A stretch of 64,000 nt of DNA from Candidatus Devosia phytovorans (GTDB lineage Bacteria; Pseudomonadota; Alphaproteobacteria; Rhizobiales; Devosiaceae), in assembly GCA_029202405.1 (NCBI GenBank), contig CP119312.1, positions 1,183,001 to 1,247,000 on the forward strand, written 5' to 3'. Position 1 is the first letter of the stretch. Each line of letters begins with the position of its first letter. Position numbers and translations under genes: made by a program. Under the pieces are notes generated by a model, which was not told the origin of the DNA, did no database searches, and was given only the letters and a program-made list of their open reading frames with translations. Positions 37,874 through 45,453 of this stretch are shown piece by piece.

Positions 37874-38713
37874 ATGGCTCTAAAAACTTACAACCCCACC
37901 TCCGAAGGCCGTCGTCAGCTCGTTACGACTGATCGCTCGGAACTCTGGAAGGGCGCCCCGGTCAAGACCCTCACTGAAGGTCTGTCCAAGTCCGGTGGCC
38001 GTAACAACCGTGGTCGCATTACGTCGTACCATCGTGGTGGCGGTCACAAGCGCACCTACCGCATGATCGACTTCAAGCGCGTCAAGTTCGACGTGACCGG
38101 TACGATCGAACGCCTGGAATATGATCCGAACCGTACGGCTTGGATCGCTCTGGTGAAGTACGAAGACGGCGAACTCGCCTATATCGTCGCTCCGCAGCGC
38201 CTGTCGGCTGGCGACAAGGTCATCTCGTCGATGAACACTGTCGACGTGAAGCCGGGCAATGCCATGCCGCTCGAGCGCATGCCGGTCGGTACCATCGTCC
38301 ACAATATCGAGCTGAAGCCCCGCAAGGGCGGCCAGGTCGCCCGTTCGGCTGGTGCCTATGCCCAGTATGTCGGTCGTGACCAGGGTTGGGCGATCCTTCG
38401 CCTCAACTCCGGCGAACAGCGCCGCGTCCATGGTTCGTGCCTCGCCACCGTTGGTGCCGTGTCGAACCAGGACCACTCGAACACTTCGCTCGGCAAGGCC
38501 GGTCGTTCGCGCTGGCTGGGCCGCAAGCCCGTCAACCGCGGTGTGACCATGAACCCGGTCGATCACCCGCATGGTGGTGGTGAAGGCCGTACCTCTGGTG
38601 GCCGTCATCCGGTTACGCCGTGGGGCAAGCCGACCAAGGGTAAGAAGACCCGCAGCAACAAGGCAACGGACAAGTTCATCGTTCGCAGCCGTCACGTGAA
38701 GAAGGGCAGGTAA
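37874..38713 (+). CDS. rplB: Ribosomal protein uL2
   Basis: Needed for subunit joining and peptidyl-transferase activity. 279 residues. Seen: the basic N-terminus, GGRNNRGRITSYHRGGGHKR, and the C-terminal catalytic-region motif MNPVDHPHGGGEGRTSGGRH with the conserved His. AAGAGAC precedes the ATG. rpsS starts 3 nt after the stop. Confidence 0.98.
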   Translation: MALKTYNPTSEGRRQLVTTDRSELWKGAPVKTLTEGLSKSGGRNNRGRITSYHRGGGHKRTYRMIDFKRVKFDVTGTIERLEYDPNRTAWIALVKYEDGELAYIVAPQRLSAGDKVISSMNTVDVKPGNAMPLERMPVGTIVHNIELKPRKGGQVARSAGAYAQYVGRDQGWAILRLNSGEQRRVHGSCLATVGAVSNQDHSNTSLGKAGRSRWLGRKPVNRGVTMNPVDHPHGGGEGRTSGGRHPVTPWGKPTKGKKTRSNKATDKFIVRSRHVKKGR

Positions 38714-38716
38714 GCG

Positions 38717-38995
38717 ATGACCCGTTCAATCTGGAAGGGGCCGTTTGTCGACGGCTACATGCTCAAGAAGGCCGAGAAGGCCCTCGCGTCTGGCCGCAAT
38801 GATGTGGTCAAGATCTGGAGCCGCCGCTCGACCATCCTGCCGCAGTTCGTTGGTATCACCTTCGGTGTCCACAACGGTCAGAAGCATGTTCCGGTCAGCG
38901 TTACCGAAGACATGATCGGTCACAAGTTCGGCGAATTCGCACCGACCCGTACGTATTACGGTCATGCGGCCGACAAGAAGGCCAAGAGGAAGTAA
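38717..38995 (+). CDS. rpsS: Ribosomal protein uS19
   Basis: A 30S head protein in a complex with S13 (encoded at 47528). 92 residues. Seen: MTRSIWKGPFVDGYMLKKAE, IWSRRSTILPQFVGITFGVHNG and GHKFGEFAPTRTYYGHAADKK. The stop is 1 nt before the rplV start codon. Confidence 0.97.
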   Translation: MTRSIWKGPFVDGYMLKKAEKALASGRNDVVKIWSRRSTILPQFVGITFGVHNGQKHVPVSVTEDMIGHKFGEFAPTRTYYGHAADKKAKRK

Positions 38996-38996
38996 G

Positions 38997-39377
38997 ATGG
39001 GCAAGCCAAAAACCCAGCGCGCTCTCAAGGACAACGAGGCCAAGGCTGTGCTGCGCATGCTGCGCATCAGCCCGCAGAAGCTCAACCTTCTGGCCCAGCT
39101 GATCCGCGGCAAGAAGGTCGAGAAGGCTCTGGCCGAACTCGAGTTCAGCCACAAGCGCATTTCCGGCCAGGTCAAGAAGGTGCTCGAGAGCGCCATTGCC
39201 AACGCCGAAAACAACCATGGCCTCGACACCGACGCTCTCGTCGTTGCTGAAGCATTTGTTGGTAATTCGCTTGTAATGAAGCGTTTCACCGCACGTGGTC
39301 GCGGTCGTTCTTCGCGCATCGAAAAGCCGTTCGCGCATCTGACGATCATCGTCCGGCAAGTTGAGGAGGCCGCATAA
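38997..39377 (+). CDS. rplV: Ribosomal protein uL22
   Basis: An exit-tunnel protein with the extended beta-hairpin that contacts nascent chains and macrolides. 126 residues. Start chosen at 38997 (MGKPKTQRALKDNEAKAVL), since AGAGGA lies 6 nt upstream; an in-frame ATG at 38964 lies inside rpsS. The hairpin region includes FTARGRGRSSRIEKPFAHLTI. The stop overlaps the rpsC start (TAATG). Confidence 0.97.
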   Translation: MGKPKTQRALKDNEAKAVLRMLRISPQKLNLLAQLIRGKKVEKALAELEFSHKRISGQVKKVLESAIANAENNHGLDTDALVVAEAFVGNSLVMKRFTARGRGRSSRIEKPFAHLTIIVRQVEEAA

Positions 39378-40117
39378 TGGGCCAGAAGATCAATCCAATC
39401 GGCTTCCGTCTCGGCATCAACCGTACGTGGGACAGCCGCTGGTTCGCCAACAAGGGCGAATACGGCACGCTGCTCCAGGAAGACCTCAAGATCCGCACGA
39501 TGCTGCTGGAGGACCTCAAGGCCGCCGCAGTCTCCAAGATCGTCATCGAGCGTCCGCACCGCAAGTGCCGCGTGTCGATCCACACTGCCCGTCCGGGCAT
39601 CGTGATCGGCAAGAAGGGCGCTGACATCGACAAGATCCGCGCCAAGGTGAAGAAGTTCACCGACAGCGAAGTGCACATCAACATCGTTGAAGTGCGCAAG
39701 CCGGAAACCGATGCGACGCTGGTTGCCCAGGGCATTGCCCAGCAGCTGGAACGCCGCGTGGCTTTCCGCCGTGCCATGAAGCGCGCCGTGCAGACGGCGA
39801 TCCGCATGGGCGCCGGTGGCATCCGCGTGAACGTTGGTGGCCGTCTCGGCGGTGCCGACATCGCTCGTACCGAATGGTACCGCGAAGGCCGCGTGCCGCT
39901 GCATACGCTGCGTGCCGACATCGACTATGGTACTGCAGAAGCCGCGACCACCTACGGCATCATCGGTATCAAGGTCTGGGTCTTCAAGGGTGAAGTCCTC
40001 GAGCACGATCCCACTGCCCATGAGCGTCGCGCCACTGAAGGTGCCGATCAGGGTGGCGTGCGCGCCGAACGCGAGCCCCGCCGTGACCGCGGCGATCGCG
40101 ACCGCGAACGCGCATAA
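39377..40117 (+). CDS. rpsC: Ribosomal protein uS3
   Basis: Part of the mRNA entry channel and helicase site. 246 residues. Seen: MGQKINPIGFRLGINRTWDS, a type-II KH domain with RPGIVIGKKGADIDKIR, and the C-terminal domain with RRVAFRRAMKRAVQTAIRMGA and GTAEAATTYGIIGIKVW. The last 38 or so residues form a charged Arg/Asp/Glu-rich tail (ending RDRGDRDRERA), an alphaproteobacterial-style extension of unknown role. Confidence 0.97.
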   Translation: MGQKINPIGFRLGINRTWDSRWFANKGEYGTLLQEDLKIRTMLLEDLKAAAVSKIVIERPHRKCRVSIHTARPGIVIGKKGADIDKIRAKVKKFTDSEVHINIVEVRKPETDATLVAQGIAQQLERRVAFRRAMKRAVQTAIRMGAGGIRVNVGGRLGGADIARTEWYREGRVPLHTLRADIDYGTAEAATTYGIIGIKVWVFKGEVLEHDPTAHERRATEGADQGGVRAEREPRRDRGDRDRERA

Positions 40118-40132
40118 GAAGGTTAGTTCATT

Positions 40133-40546
40133 ATGCTGCAACCTAAGAAGACCAAGTTCCGCAAGGCCCACAAGGGCCGTATCCATGGCGTTGCCAAGGG
40201 CGGTACCGACCTGGCTTTCGGCCAGTATGCCCTCAAGGCAACCGAGCCCGAGCGCGTGACTGCTCGCCAGATCGAAGCGGCCCGCCGCGCGATCACCCGC
40301 GAAATGAAGCGCCAGGGCCGTGTGTGGATCCGTATTTTCCCGGACGTGCCGGTTTCCAAGAAGCCGACCGAAGTGCGTATGGGTAAGGGCAAGGGCTCGG
40401 TTGAATACTGGGCTGCCCGCGTCAAGCCGGGCCGCATCGTATTCGAAATCGACGGCGTCCCCGAGGACGTTGCCAAGGAAGCCCTGCGCCTCGGCGCGAT
40501 GAAGCTTCCGATCATGACGCGGGTTGTTACCCGCATTGCCGACTAA
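40133..40546 (+). CDS. rplP: Ribosomal protein uL16
   Basis: A late-assembling 50S protein near the A-site tRNA. 137 residues. Seen: MLQPKKTKFRKAHKGRIHG, the A-site loop region with RQIEAARRAITREMKRQG, and RMGKGKGSVEYWAARVKPGR. The usual target of Arg hydroxylation, in the MGKGKG region, is present. rpmC starts 11 nt after the stop. Confidence 0.97.
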   Translation: MLQPKKTKFRKAHKGRIHGVAKGGTDLAFGQYALKATEPERVTARQIEAARRAITREMKRQGRVWIRIFPDVPVSKKPTEVRMGKGKGSVEYWAARVKPGRIVFEIDGVPEDVAKEALRLGAMKLPIMTRVVTRIAD

Positions 40547-40557
40547 GGACGATGAGC

Positions 40558-40752
40558 ATGAAATCCAGTGATGTGCGGAGCAAGACCGCAGACGAACTGA
40601 AGGATCAGCTCGTCGACCTCAAGAAAGAACAGTTCAACCTGCGTTTCCAGCGTGCTACCCAGCAGCTCGAAAAGCCGGCCCAGGTGAAGAAGGTCCGCCG
40701 CGATATCGCGCGGATCAAGACGATCCTCGGCGAAAAGAACGCAGCGAAGTAA
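40558..40752 (+). CDS. rpmC: Ribosomal protein uL29
   Basis: A two-helix 50S protein next to the tunnel exit. 64 residues. Seen: MKSSDVRSKTADELKDQL, then KKEQFNLRFQRATQQLEKPA and RRDIARIKTIL. The second of two close ATGs (40558) is chosen because AGGA lies 8 nt before it and only 2 nt before the first (40552). Confidence 0.95.
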   Translation: MKSSDVRSKTADELKDQLVDLKKEQFNLRFQRATQQLEKPAQVKKVRRDIARIKTILGEKNAAK

Positions 40753-40764
40753 GGAGCCGCGACC

Positions 40765-41019
40765 ATGCCAAAGCGCGTTTTGCAGGGGACTGTTGTCTCC
40801 GACGCCAATGATAAGACGGTCGTGGTGCGCGTTGAGCGCCGCTTCACGCACCCGGTGATGAAGAAGACTGTTCGCCGTTCCAAGAAGTACCACGCCCACG
40901 ACGAAGCCAATGTGGCCAAGATCGGGCAGGTTGTCTGGATCGAAGAATGTGCGCCGATCTCGAAGAACAAGCGCTGGACGCTGGTTCAGAGCGCGGCTTC
41001 GGAAGGTGTTTCGCCATGA
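40765..41019 (+). CDS. rpsQ: Ribosomal protein uS17
   Basis: A primary 16S rRNA-binding protein with an OB fold. 84 residues. Seen: MPKRVLQGTVVSDANDKTVVV, ERRFTHPVMKKTVRRSKKYHAHDE and VWIEECAPISKNKRWTLV. AAGGAG precedes the ATG. The stop overlaps the rplN start (ATGA). Confidence 0.97.
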   Translation: MPKRVLQGTVVSDANDKTVVVRVERRFTHPVMKKTVRRSKKYHAHDEANVAKIGQVVWIEECAPISKNKRWTLVQSAASEGVSP

Positions 41020-41384
41020 TCCAGATGCAGTCCAATCTCGACGTGGCCGATAACTCCGGCGCCAAGCGCGTCATGTGCATCAAGGTACTGGGCGGTTCGC
41101 ACCGCAAGTATGCTTCGGTTGGCGACGTCATCGTCGTCTCCGTCAAGGATGCCATTCCGCGCGGTCGTGTGAAGAAGGGCCAGGTCATGAAGGCCGTGGT
41201 CGTTCGCACCGCGTTCGACATCCGTCGTCCCGATGGCACCGTCATCCGTTTCGACAAGAACGCCGCGGTTCTGATCAACAATCAGAAAGAGCCGATCGGC
41301 ACCCGTATCTTCGGACCGGTTCCGCGCGAACTCCGCGCCAAGAACCACATGAAGATCATTTCGCTCGCTCCCGAGGTGCTGTAA
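41016..41384 (+). CDS. rplN: Ribosomal protein uL14
   Basis: Lies at the subunit interface and is the docking site of the silencing factor RsfS. 122 residues. Seen: MIQMQSNLDVADNSGAKRVMC, IRRPDGTVIRFDKNAAVLIN-like core and GTRIFGPVPRELR. Start and stop both overlap neighbours (ATGA with rpsQ, TAATG with rplX). Confidence 0.97.
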   Translation: MIQMQSNLDVADNSGAKRVMCIKVLGGSHRKYASVGDVIVVSVKDAIPRGRVKKGQVMKAVVVRTAFDIRRPDGTVIRFDKNAAVLINNQKEPIGTRIFGPVPRELRAKNHMKIISLAPEVL

Positions 41385-41695
41385 TGGCCGCCAAGATCAA
41401 GAAGGGCGACAAGGTTGTCGTCCTGGCTGGCAAGGACAAGGGCAAGACCGGTCAGGTCCTGTCTGTCATCCCAACCGAAACCAAGGCACTGGTCCAGGGT
41501 ATTAACCTGGTGAAGCGCCACACCAAGCAGACCGCGTCGACCGATGCCGGCATCTTCACCAAGGAAGCGCCGATCCACCTGTCGAACCTCGCGATCGCCG
41601 ACAAGGATGGCAAGCCCAGCCGCGTCGGTTTCCAGATCAAGGACGGCGTGAAGACGCGCGTCGCCAAGTCGACCGGAGATTCGATCGATGGCTGA
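41384..41695 (+). CDS. rplX: Ribosomal protein uL24
   Basis: An assembly-initiating 50S protein with a KOW motif. 103 residues. Seen: KIKKGDKVVVLAGKDKGKTG (KOW, about 4-23), then NLVKRHTKQTAS and the C-terminal VGFQIKDGVKTRVAKSTG. The start shares its A with the rplN stop. The last 8 nt overlap rplE. Confidence 0.97.
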   Translation: MAAKIKKGDKVVVLAGKDKGKTGQVLSVIPTETKALVQGINLVKRHTKQTASTDAGIFTKEAPIHLSNLAIADKDGKPSRVGFQIKDGVKTRVAKSTGDSIDG

Positions 41696-42245
41696 GACAG
41701 CTTACGTTCCGCGTCTTCGTACCGAATACGAAGGCAATATCCGCAAGGCCCTGCAGGAGCAGTTCTCTTACAAGAACGTCATGCAGCTGCCGAAGCTGGA
41801 AAAGATTGTCCTCAACATGGGCGTTGGCGAAGCCGTCAACGACACCAAGAAGGTCAAGTCGGCTGCTGCCGAGATGGAAAAGATCGCTGGCCAGAAGCCG
41901 ATCATCACTTACGCCCGTAAGTCGATCGCTGGTTTCAAGGTTCGCGAGCAGATGCCGCTGGGCGTCAAGGTTACCCTTCGTGGTACTCGTATGTACGAGT
42001 TTCTTGACCGTCTCGTGAACATTGCGCTCCCGCGCGTTCGCGATTTCCGCGGCTTGAACCCGAATTCCTTCGACGGCCGTGGCAATTATGCTATGGGCAT
42101 CAAGGAACACATCGTTTTCCCCGAAATCAACTATGATCAGATCGATCAGGTTTGGGGCATGGACATCGTGGTCGCAACGACCGCCAAGTCCGATGATGAA
42201 GCTCGGGCTCTGCTCAAGGCATTCAACTTCCCCTTCCGCCAGTAA
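41688..42245 (+). CDS. rplE: Ribosomal protein uL5
   Basis: Binds 5S rRNA and the P-site tRNA side of the central protuberance. 185 residues. Seen: VPRLRTEYEGNIRKALQEQF, LPKLEKIVLNMGVGEAVNDT, KSIAGFKVREQMPLGVKVTL and RDFRGLNPNSFDGRGNYAMG. It starts inside the end of rplX (8-nt overlap). rpsN follows after 30 nt. Confidence 0.97.
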   Translation: MAETAYVPRLRTEYEGNIRKALQEQFSYKNVMQLPKLEKIVLNMGVGEAVNDTKKVKSAAAEMEKIAGQKPIITYARKSIAGFKVREQMPLGVKVTLRGTRMYEFLDRLVNIALPRVRDFRGLNPNSFDGRGNYAMGIKEHIVFPEINYDQIDQVWGMDIVVATTAKSDDEARALLKAFNFPFRQ

Positions 42246-42275
42246 GCGGACAGGGAAGGGATAAAGGATCAGGAT

Positions 42276-42581
42276 ATGGCAAAGACCAGCTCCATCGTTA
42301 AGAACAACAAGCGCGCAGCGCTGGCCAAGCAGTATGCTGGCAAGCGCGCCGCTCTCAAGGCACAGACCAAGGATCAGTCGATCCCGGCCGACGAACGCTT
42401 CGCAGCCCAGCTCAAGCTGGCCGAGCTGCCGCGCAACTCGGCAAAGGTGCGTGTGCGCAACCGCTGTGAAGTTTCGGGTCGTCCCCGTGGCTTCTACCGC
42501 AAGCTGAAGCTGAGCCGTATCGCTCTGCGCCAGCTTGGCAACCTGGGCCAGATCCCGGGTCTCGTGAAGTCGAGCTGGTAA
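42276..42581 (+). CDS. rpsN: Ribosomal protein uS14
   Basis: A 30S head protein. 101 residues, the long zinc-free form: the C-terminal RNRCEVSGRPRGFYRKLKLSR has only one Cys. Seen also MAKTSSIVKNNKRAALAKQY at the start. AAGGATCAGGAT precedes the ATG. rpsH follows after 12 nt. Confidence 0.97.
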   Translation: MAKTSSIVKNNKRAALAKQYAGKRAALKAQTKDQSIPADERFAAQLKLAELPRNSAKVRVRNRCEVSGRPRGFYRKLKLSRIALRQLGNLGQIPGLVKSSW

Positions 42582-42593
42582 GGAGAAACCAAG

Positions 42594-42992
42594 ATGAGCT
42601 TTTCCGATCCCATCGGCGACATGCTGACCCGTATCCGCAACGCCCAGGAGCGTCGCAAGAATTCCGTCTCGACGCCGGCTTCGACCCTTCGTGGTCGTGT
42701 GCTGGACGTTCTCCAGTCCGAGGGTTTCATCCGCGGCTATTCGGAGACCAAGTTCGAGAACGGTGCTTCCGAGTACGAAATCGAACTCAAGTACTCGGAT
42801 AACGAAGGCGTCATCCGCACGATCGAGCGCGTTTCGCGTCCCGGCCGTCGCGTCTATGCCTCCGTCAAGAATATTCCTCAGGTTGCCAATGGCCTCGGTG
42901 TTTCGATCCTCTCCACCCCCAAGGGTGTGATGGCCGACCACGAAGCCAAGGCTGCCAACGTTGGTGGCGAGGTACTCTGCCGCGTGTTCTAA
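42594..42992 (+). CDS. rpsH: Ribosomal protein uS8
   Basis: Central-domain 16S rRNA-binding protein and, in E. coli, the spc-operon repressor. 132 residues. Seen: SFSDPIGDMLTRIRNAQERR and a C-terminal GLGVSILSTPKGVMADHEAK, with VGGEVLCRVF at the end. AAGGAG lies 9 nt before the ATG. Confidence 0.97.
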   Translation: MSFSDPIGDMLTRIRNAQERRKNSVSTPASTLRGRVLDVLQSEGFIRGYSETKFENGASEYEIELKYSDNEGVIRTIERVSRPGRRVYASVKNIPQVANGLGVSILSTPKGVMADHEAKAANVGGEVLCRVF

Positions 42993-43044
42993 GGCCATTG
43001 GCCTTGGATCCGCGGTAAGACGATTACTCAAGGATTGAATTAGA

Positions 43045-43578
43045 ATGTCACGTACTGGCAAGAAACCGGTTGCACCGGTCAGCGGTGTGAACGTTACGAT
43101 CAATGGTCGTACCGTTACCGCAAAGGGCCCGAAGGGCGAGTTGAGCATCGACCTGGTCGATGTCGTTAAGGTTGAGCAGACCGAAGAGGGTCTGGTGGTT
43201 TCGCCCACCAGCGACACTCGTTTTGCTCGCGCCGCCTGGGGCACCACCCGCGCGCTGCTGCAGAACATCGTTACTGGCGTTTCGGCCGGCTTCGAGAAGA
43301 AGCTGGCGATCCAGGGCGTTGGTTATCGCGCTGCGATGCAGGGCAAGGACATCAAGCTGTCGCTTGGTTTCAGCCACGAAGTGATCTATCAGGCCCCTGC
43401 GGGCATCACGCTTGCCGTGCCGGCCCCGACGGAAATCGTCGTGACCGGTGCTGACAAGCAGCAGGTCGGCCAGGTTGCGGCGAACATTCGCGCATGGCGC
43501 AAGCCCGAGCCCTACAAGGGCAAGGGTGTGCGTTACCTGGGCGAACAGGTCTTCCGCAAAGAAGGCAAGAAGAAGTAA
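43045..43578 (+). CDS. rplF: Ribosomal protein uL6
   Basis: A 50S protein near the GTPase-binding site, made of two similar domains. 177 residues. Seen: MSRTGKKPVAPVSGVNVTIN, VTAKGPKGELSI, GVGYRAAMQGKDIKLSLGFSH and the C-terminal KPEPYKGKGVRYLGEQVFRK. AAGGA precedes the ATG. rplR follows after 12 nt. Confidence 0.97.
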   Translation: MSRTGKKPVAPVSGVNVTINGRTVTAKGPKGELSIDLVDVVKVEQTEEGLVVSPTSDTRFARAAWGTTRALLQNIVTGVSAGFEKKLAIQGVGYRAAMQGKDIKLSLGFSHEVIYQAPAGITLAVPAPTEIVVTGADKQQVGQVAANIRAWRKPEPYKGKGVRYLGEQVFRKEGKKK

Positions 43579-43590
43579 GGAGCGCCTGCA

Positions 43591-43953
43591 ATGGCTATCA
43601 GTGCAAAAGGTGCGGACCGCCGCAAGGCTCGTGTTCGCAAGGCGCTCAAGGCTCGTGCCTTCGGTCGTCCCCGTCTGTCGGTTTTCCGTTCGGACAAGAA
43701 TATCTACGCCCAAATCATCGACGACGCGACTGGCCGTACGCTGGCTGCCGCTTCGACGCTCGACAAGGACGTCAAGGCAAACGGCAAGAGCGGCTCGACT
43801 GCCGAAGCCGCTGCTGCAATCGGCAAGCTGATCGCCGAGCGCGGTGCCAAGGCCGGCGTTGCTGAAGTGATCTTCGATCGTGGCGCTTACATCTATCATG
43901 GCCGTGTAAAGGCCCTTGCAGACGCTGCCCGTGAGGGCGGCCTGCAGTTCTAG
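43591..43953 (+). CDS. rplR: Ribosomal protein uL18
   Basis: Binds 5S rRNA in the central protuberance with L5. 120 residues. Seen: the basic N-terminus RRKARVRKALKARAFGRPRL, VFRSDKNIYAQIIDD and FDRGAYIYHGRVKALADAAREGGL. AAGGAG lies 9 nt before the ATG. Confidence 0.97.
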   Translation: MAISAKGADRRKARVRKALKARAFGRPRLSVFRSDKNIYAQIIDDATGRTLAAASTLDKDVKANGKSGSTAEAAAAIGKLIAERGAKAGVAEVIFDRGAYIYHGRVKALADAAREGGLQF

Positions 43954-43976
43954 GCACGGACAAGGAAAGAAACATT

Positions 43977-44510
43977 ATGAGCAGAGACGTTCAAGAACGC
44001 GAAAGCGAATTCGTCGATCGCCTGGTCCACATCAACCGCGTGGCCAAGGTGGTCAAGGGCGGCCGTCGCTTCGGTTTTGCTGCGCTGGTCGTCGTTGGTG
44101 ACCAGAAGGGTCGCGTTGGTTTCGGTCACGGCAAGGCCCGTGAAGTTCCAGAAGCCATCCGCAAGGCTACCGAGCAGGCCAAGCGCCAGATGATCCGCGT
44201 GCCGCTGCGCGACGCGCGCACGCTGCACCACGACGTTGCTGGCCGCCACGGCGCCGGCAAGGTGATCCTTCGTGCAGCCGTTCCGGGTACCGGCATCATC
44301 GCCGGTGGTCCGATGCGCGCCGTGTTCGAAACGCTTGGCATCAACGATATCGTTGCCAAGTCGCAGGGCACTGCCAATCCGTACAACATGGTGCGGGCCA
44401 CCTTCGATGCGCTGAAGCGCGTCGATAGCCCTCGCTCGGTTGCTTCCCGCCGTGGCCTCAAGGTTTCGGAACTCCAGGCTCGCCGCGGCGAGACTGCAGT
44501 CGAAGCTTGA
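43977..44510 (+). CDS. rpsE: Ribosomal protein uS5
   Basis: Shapes decoding accuracy and the mRNA entry channel. 177 residues. Seen: DRLVHINRVAKVVKGGRRFGFAAL (split by eye into the double-stranded-RNA-type domain) and the C-terminal domain with GTGIIAGGPMRAVFE, NDIVAKSQGTANPYNMVRAT. AAGGAAAG precedes the ATG. rpmD follows after 13 nt. Confidence 0.97.
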   Translation: MSRDVQERESEFVDRLVHINRVAKVVKGGRRFGFAALVVVGDQKGRVGFGHGKAREVPEAIRKATEQAKRQMIRVPLRDARTLHHDVAGRHGAGKVILRAAVPGTGIIAGGPMRAVFETLGINDIVAKSQGTANPYNMVRATFDALKRVDSPRSVASRRGLKVSELQARRGETAVEA

Positions 44511-44523
44511 TCGGAGATAGATC

Positions 44524-44712
44524 ATGGCTGACAAGAAAACCCTCACCGTCAAGCAGATCGGCTCGCCGATCCGTCGTGACAAGGTTCAGCGCGCGACCCT
44601 CATCGGTCTCGGGCTGAACAAGATGAACAAAGAGCGCGAACTGATTGATACGCCCGAAGTCCGTGGCATGATCAACAAGGTCCCGCACCTCGTCCGCGTC
44701 GTCGGCGAATAA
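44524..44712 (+). CDS. rpmD: Ribosomal protein uL30
   Basis: A small 50S protein. 62 residues. Seen: KKTLTVKQIGSPIRRDKVQR, then LIGLGLNKMNKERELIDTPE and the C-terminal MINKVPHLVRVV. GGAGAT lies 6 nt before the ATG. Present in its standard place between S5 and L15. Confidence 0.96.
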   Translation: MADKKTLTVKQIGSPIRRDKVQRATLIGLGLNKMNKERELIDTPEVRGMINKVPHLVRVVGE

Positions 44713-44728
44713 GAGAGAAGGCGGACAA

Positions 44729-45229
44729 ATGACTCGTTTGAACGAACTTCGCGACAATCCCGGCGCCAACAAGGTCCGTATCCGCGTTGGTCGCGGCATC
44801 GGTTCCGGCAAGGGCAAGACCGGTGGTCGTGGCGGCAAGGGCCAGACTGCACGCTCGGGCGTTGCGATCAACGGCTTCGAAGGCGGCCAGATGCCCCTTC
44901 ACATGCGTATGCCAAAGCGTGGCTTCAACGCGCTCAATCCCAAGGATTGGAATGAAGTCCGCATTGACCGCATCCAGAACTACATCGACTCCGGCAAGCT
45001 CGACGCCAAGGGCGTGATCGATGCAGCAGCGCTCGTCGCTGCCGGCGTGATCCGTCGTCCCCGTGATGGCGTCCGCCTGATCGGCGCCGAAGGCTTCACC
45101 GCCAAGAAGGTCTCCTTCAAGGTGAACTACGCAACCAAGGGTGCCGCTGCGGCCATCGAGGCTGCTGGTGGTTCGGTGGAAGTGATCCCGGCCAAGGAAA
45201 CTTGGAAGAAGACGCCGTACGCCGGCTAA
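44729..45229 (+). CDS. rplO: Ribosomal protein uL15
   Basis: A late-assembly 50S protein. 166 residues, slightly longer than many homologues. Seen: LNELRDNPGANKVRIRVGRG, a Gly-rich unstructured arm (GSGKGKTGGRGGKGQTARSG) and GGQMPLHMRMPKRGFN. It closes the spc-type run before a terminator-like hairpin; secY follows after 224 nt. Confidence 0.97.
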   Translation: MTRLNELRDNPGANKVRIRVGRGIGSGKGKTGGRGGKGQTARSGVAINGFEGGQMPLHMRMPKRGFNALNPKDWNEVRIDRIQNYIDSGKLDAKGVIDAAALVAAGVIRRPRDGVRLIGAEGFTAKKVSFKVNYATKGAAAAIEAAGGSVEVIPAKETWKKTPYAG

Positions 45230-45244
45230 TTCGGTTCGAATATT

Positions 45245-45275
45245 GCGCATCCGGCCAATGGCCGGATGCGCCTTT
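45245..45275 (+). terminator. Terminator-like hairpin after rplO
   Basis: A perfect 12-bp stem (45245-45256 with 45260-45271) with a 3-nt loop, then a short TTTT (45272-45275). It starts 16 nt after the stop. The short T run suggests partial rather than full termination before secY-adk. Confidence 0.65.
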
Positions 45276-45394
45276 TGGTTTGTTGCGTTAGGGGCTCAGA
45301 TGCATACGCTCCCGAAGCGCTCCGAGCGCACCTGGCCTTGAAGCCATAGATCATTTCGCCAAGGCGGCGAAATTGCTCTAAGCCTTTTTTTTGA

Positions 45395-45439
45395 AGCGTT
45401 TTCGAACCGCAAAAGTGAAGCACTTTTGCTGAAAGCGCT
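45395..45439. repeat. Nested palindrome, rhizobial REP-like element
   Basis: A 9-bp perfect inner stem (45409-45417 with 45421-45429, loop AAG) lies inside an outer 9-bp arm pair (45395-45403 with 45431-45439, one mismatch of G-T type). It resembles the dispersed palindromic elements common in Hyphomicrobiales intergenic DNA. It lies 14 nt before secY, so it may also influence secY translation. A T8 run (45385-45392) precedes it. Confidence 0.55.
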
Positions 45440-45453
45440 CTGGGGAGCGATAC

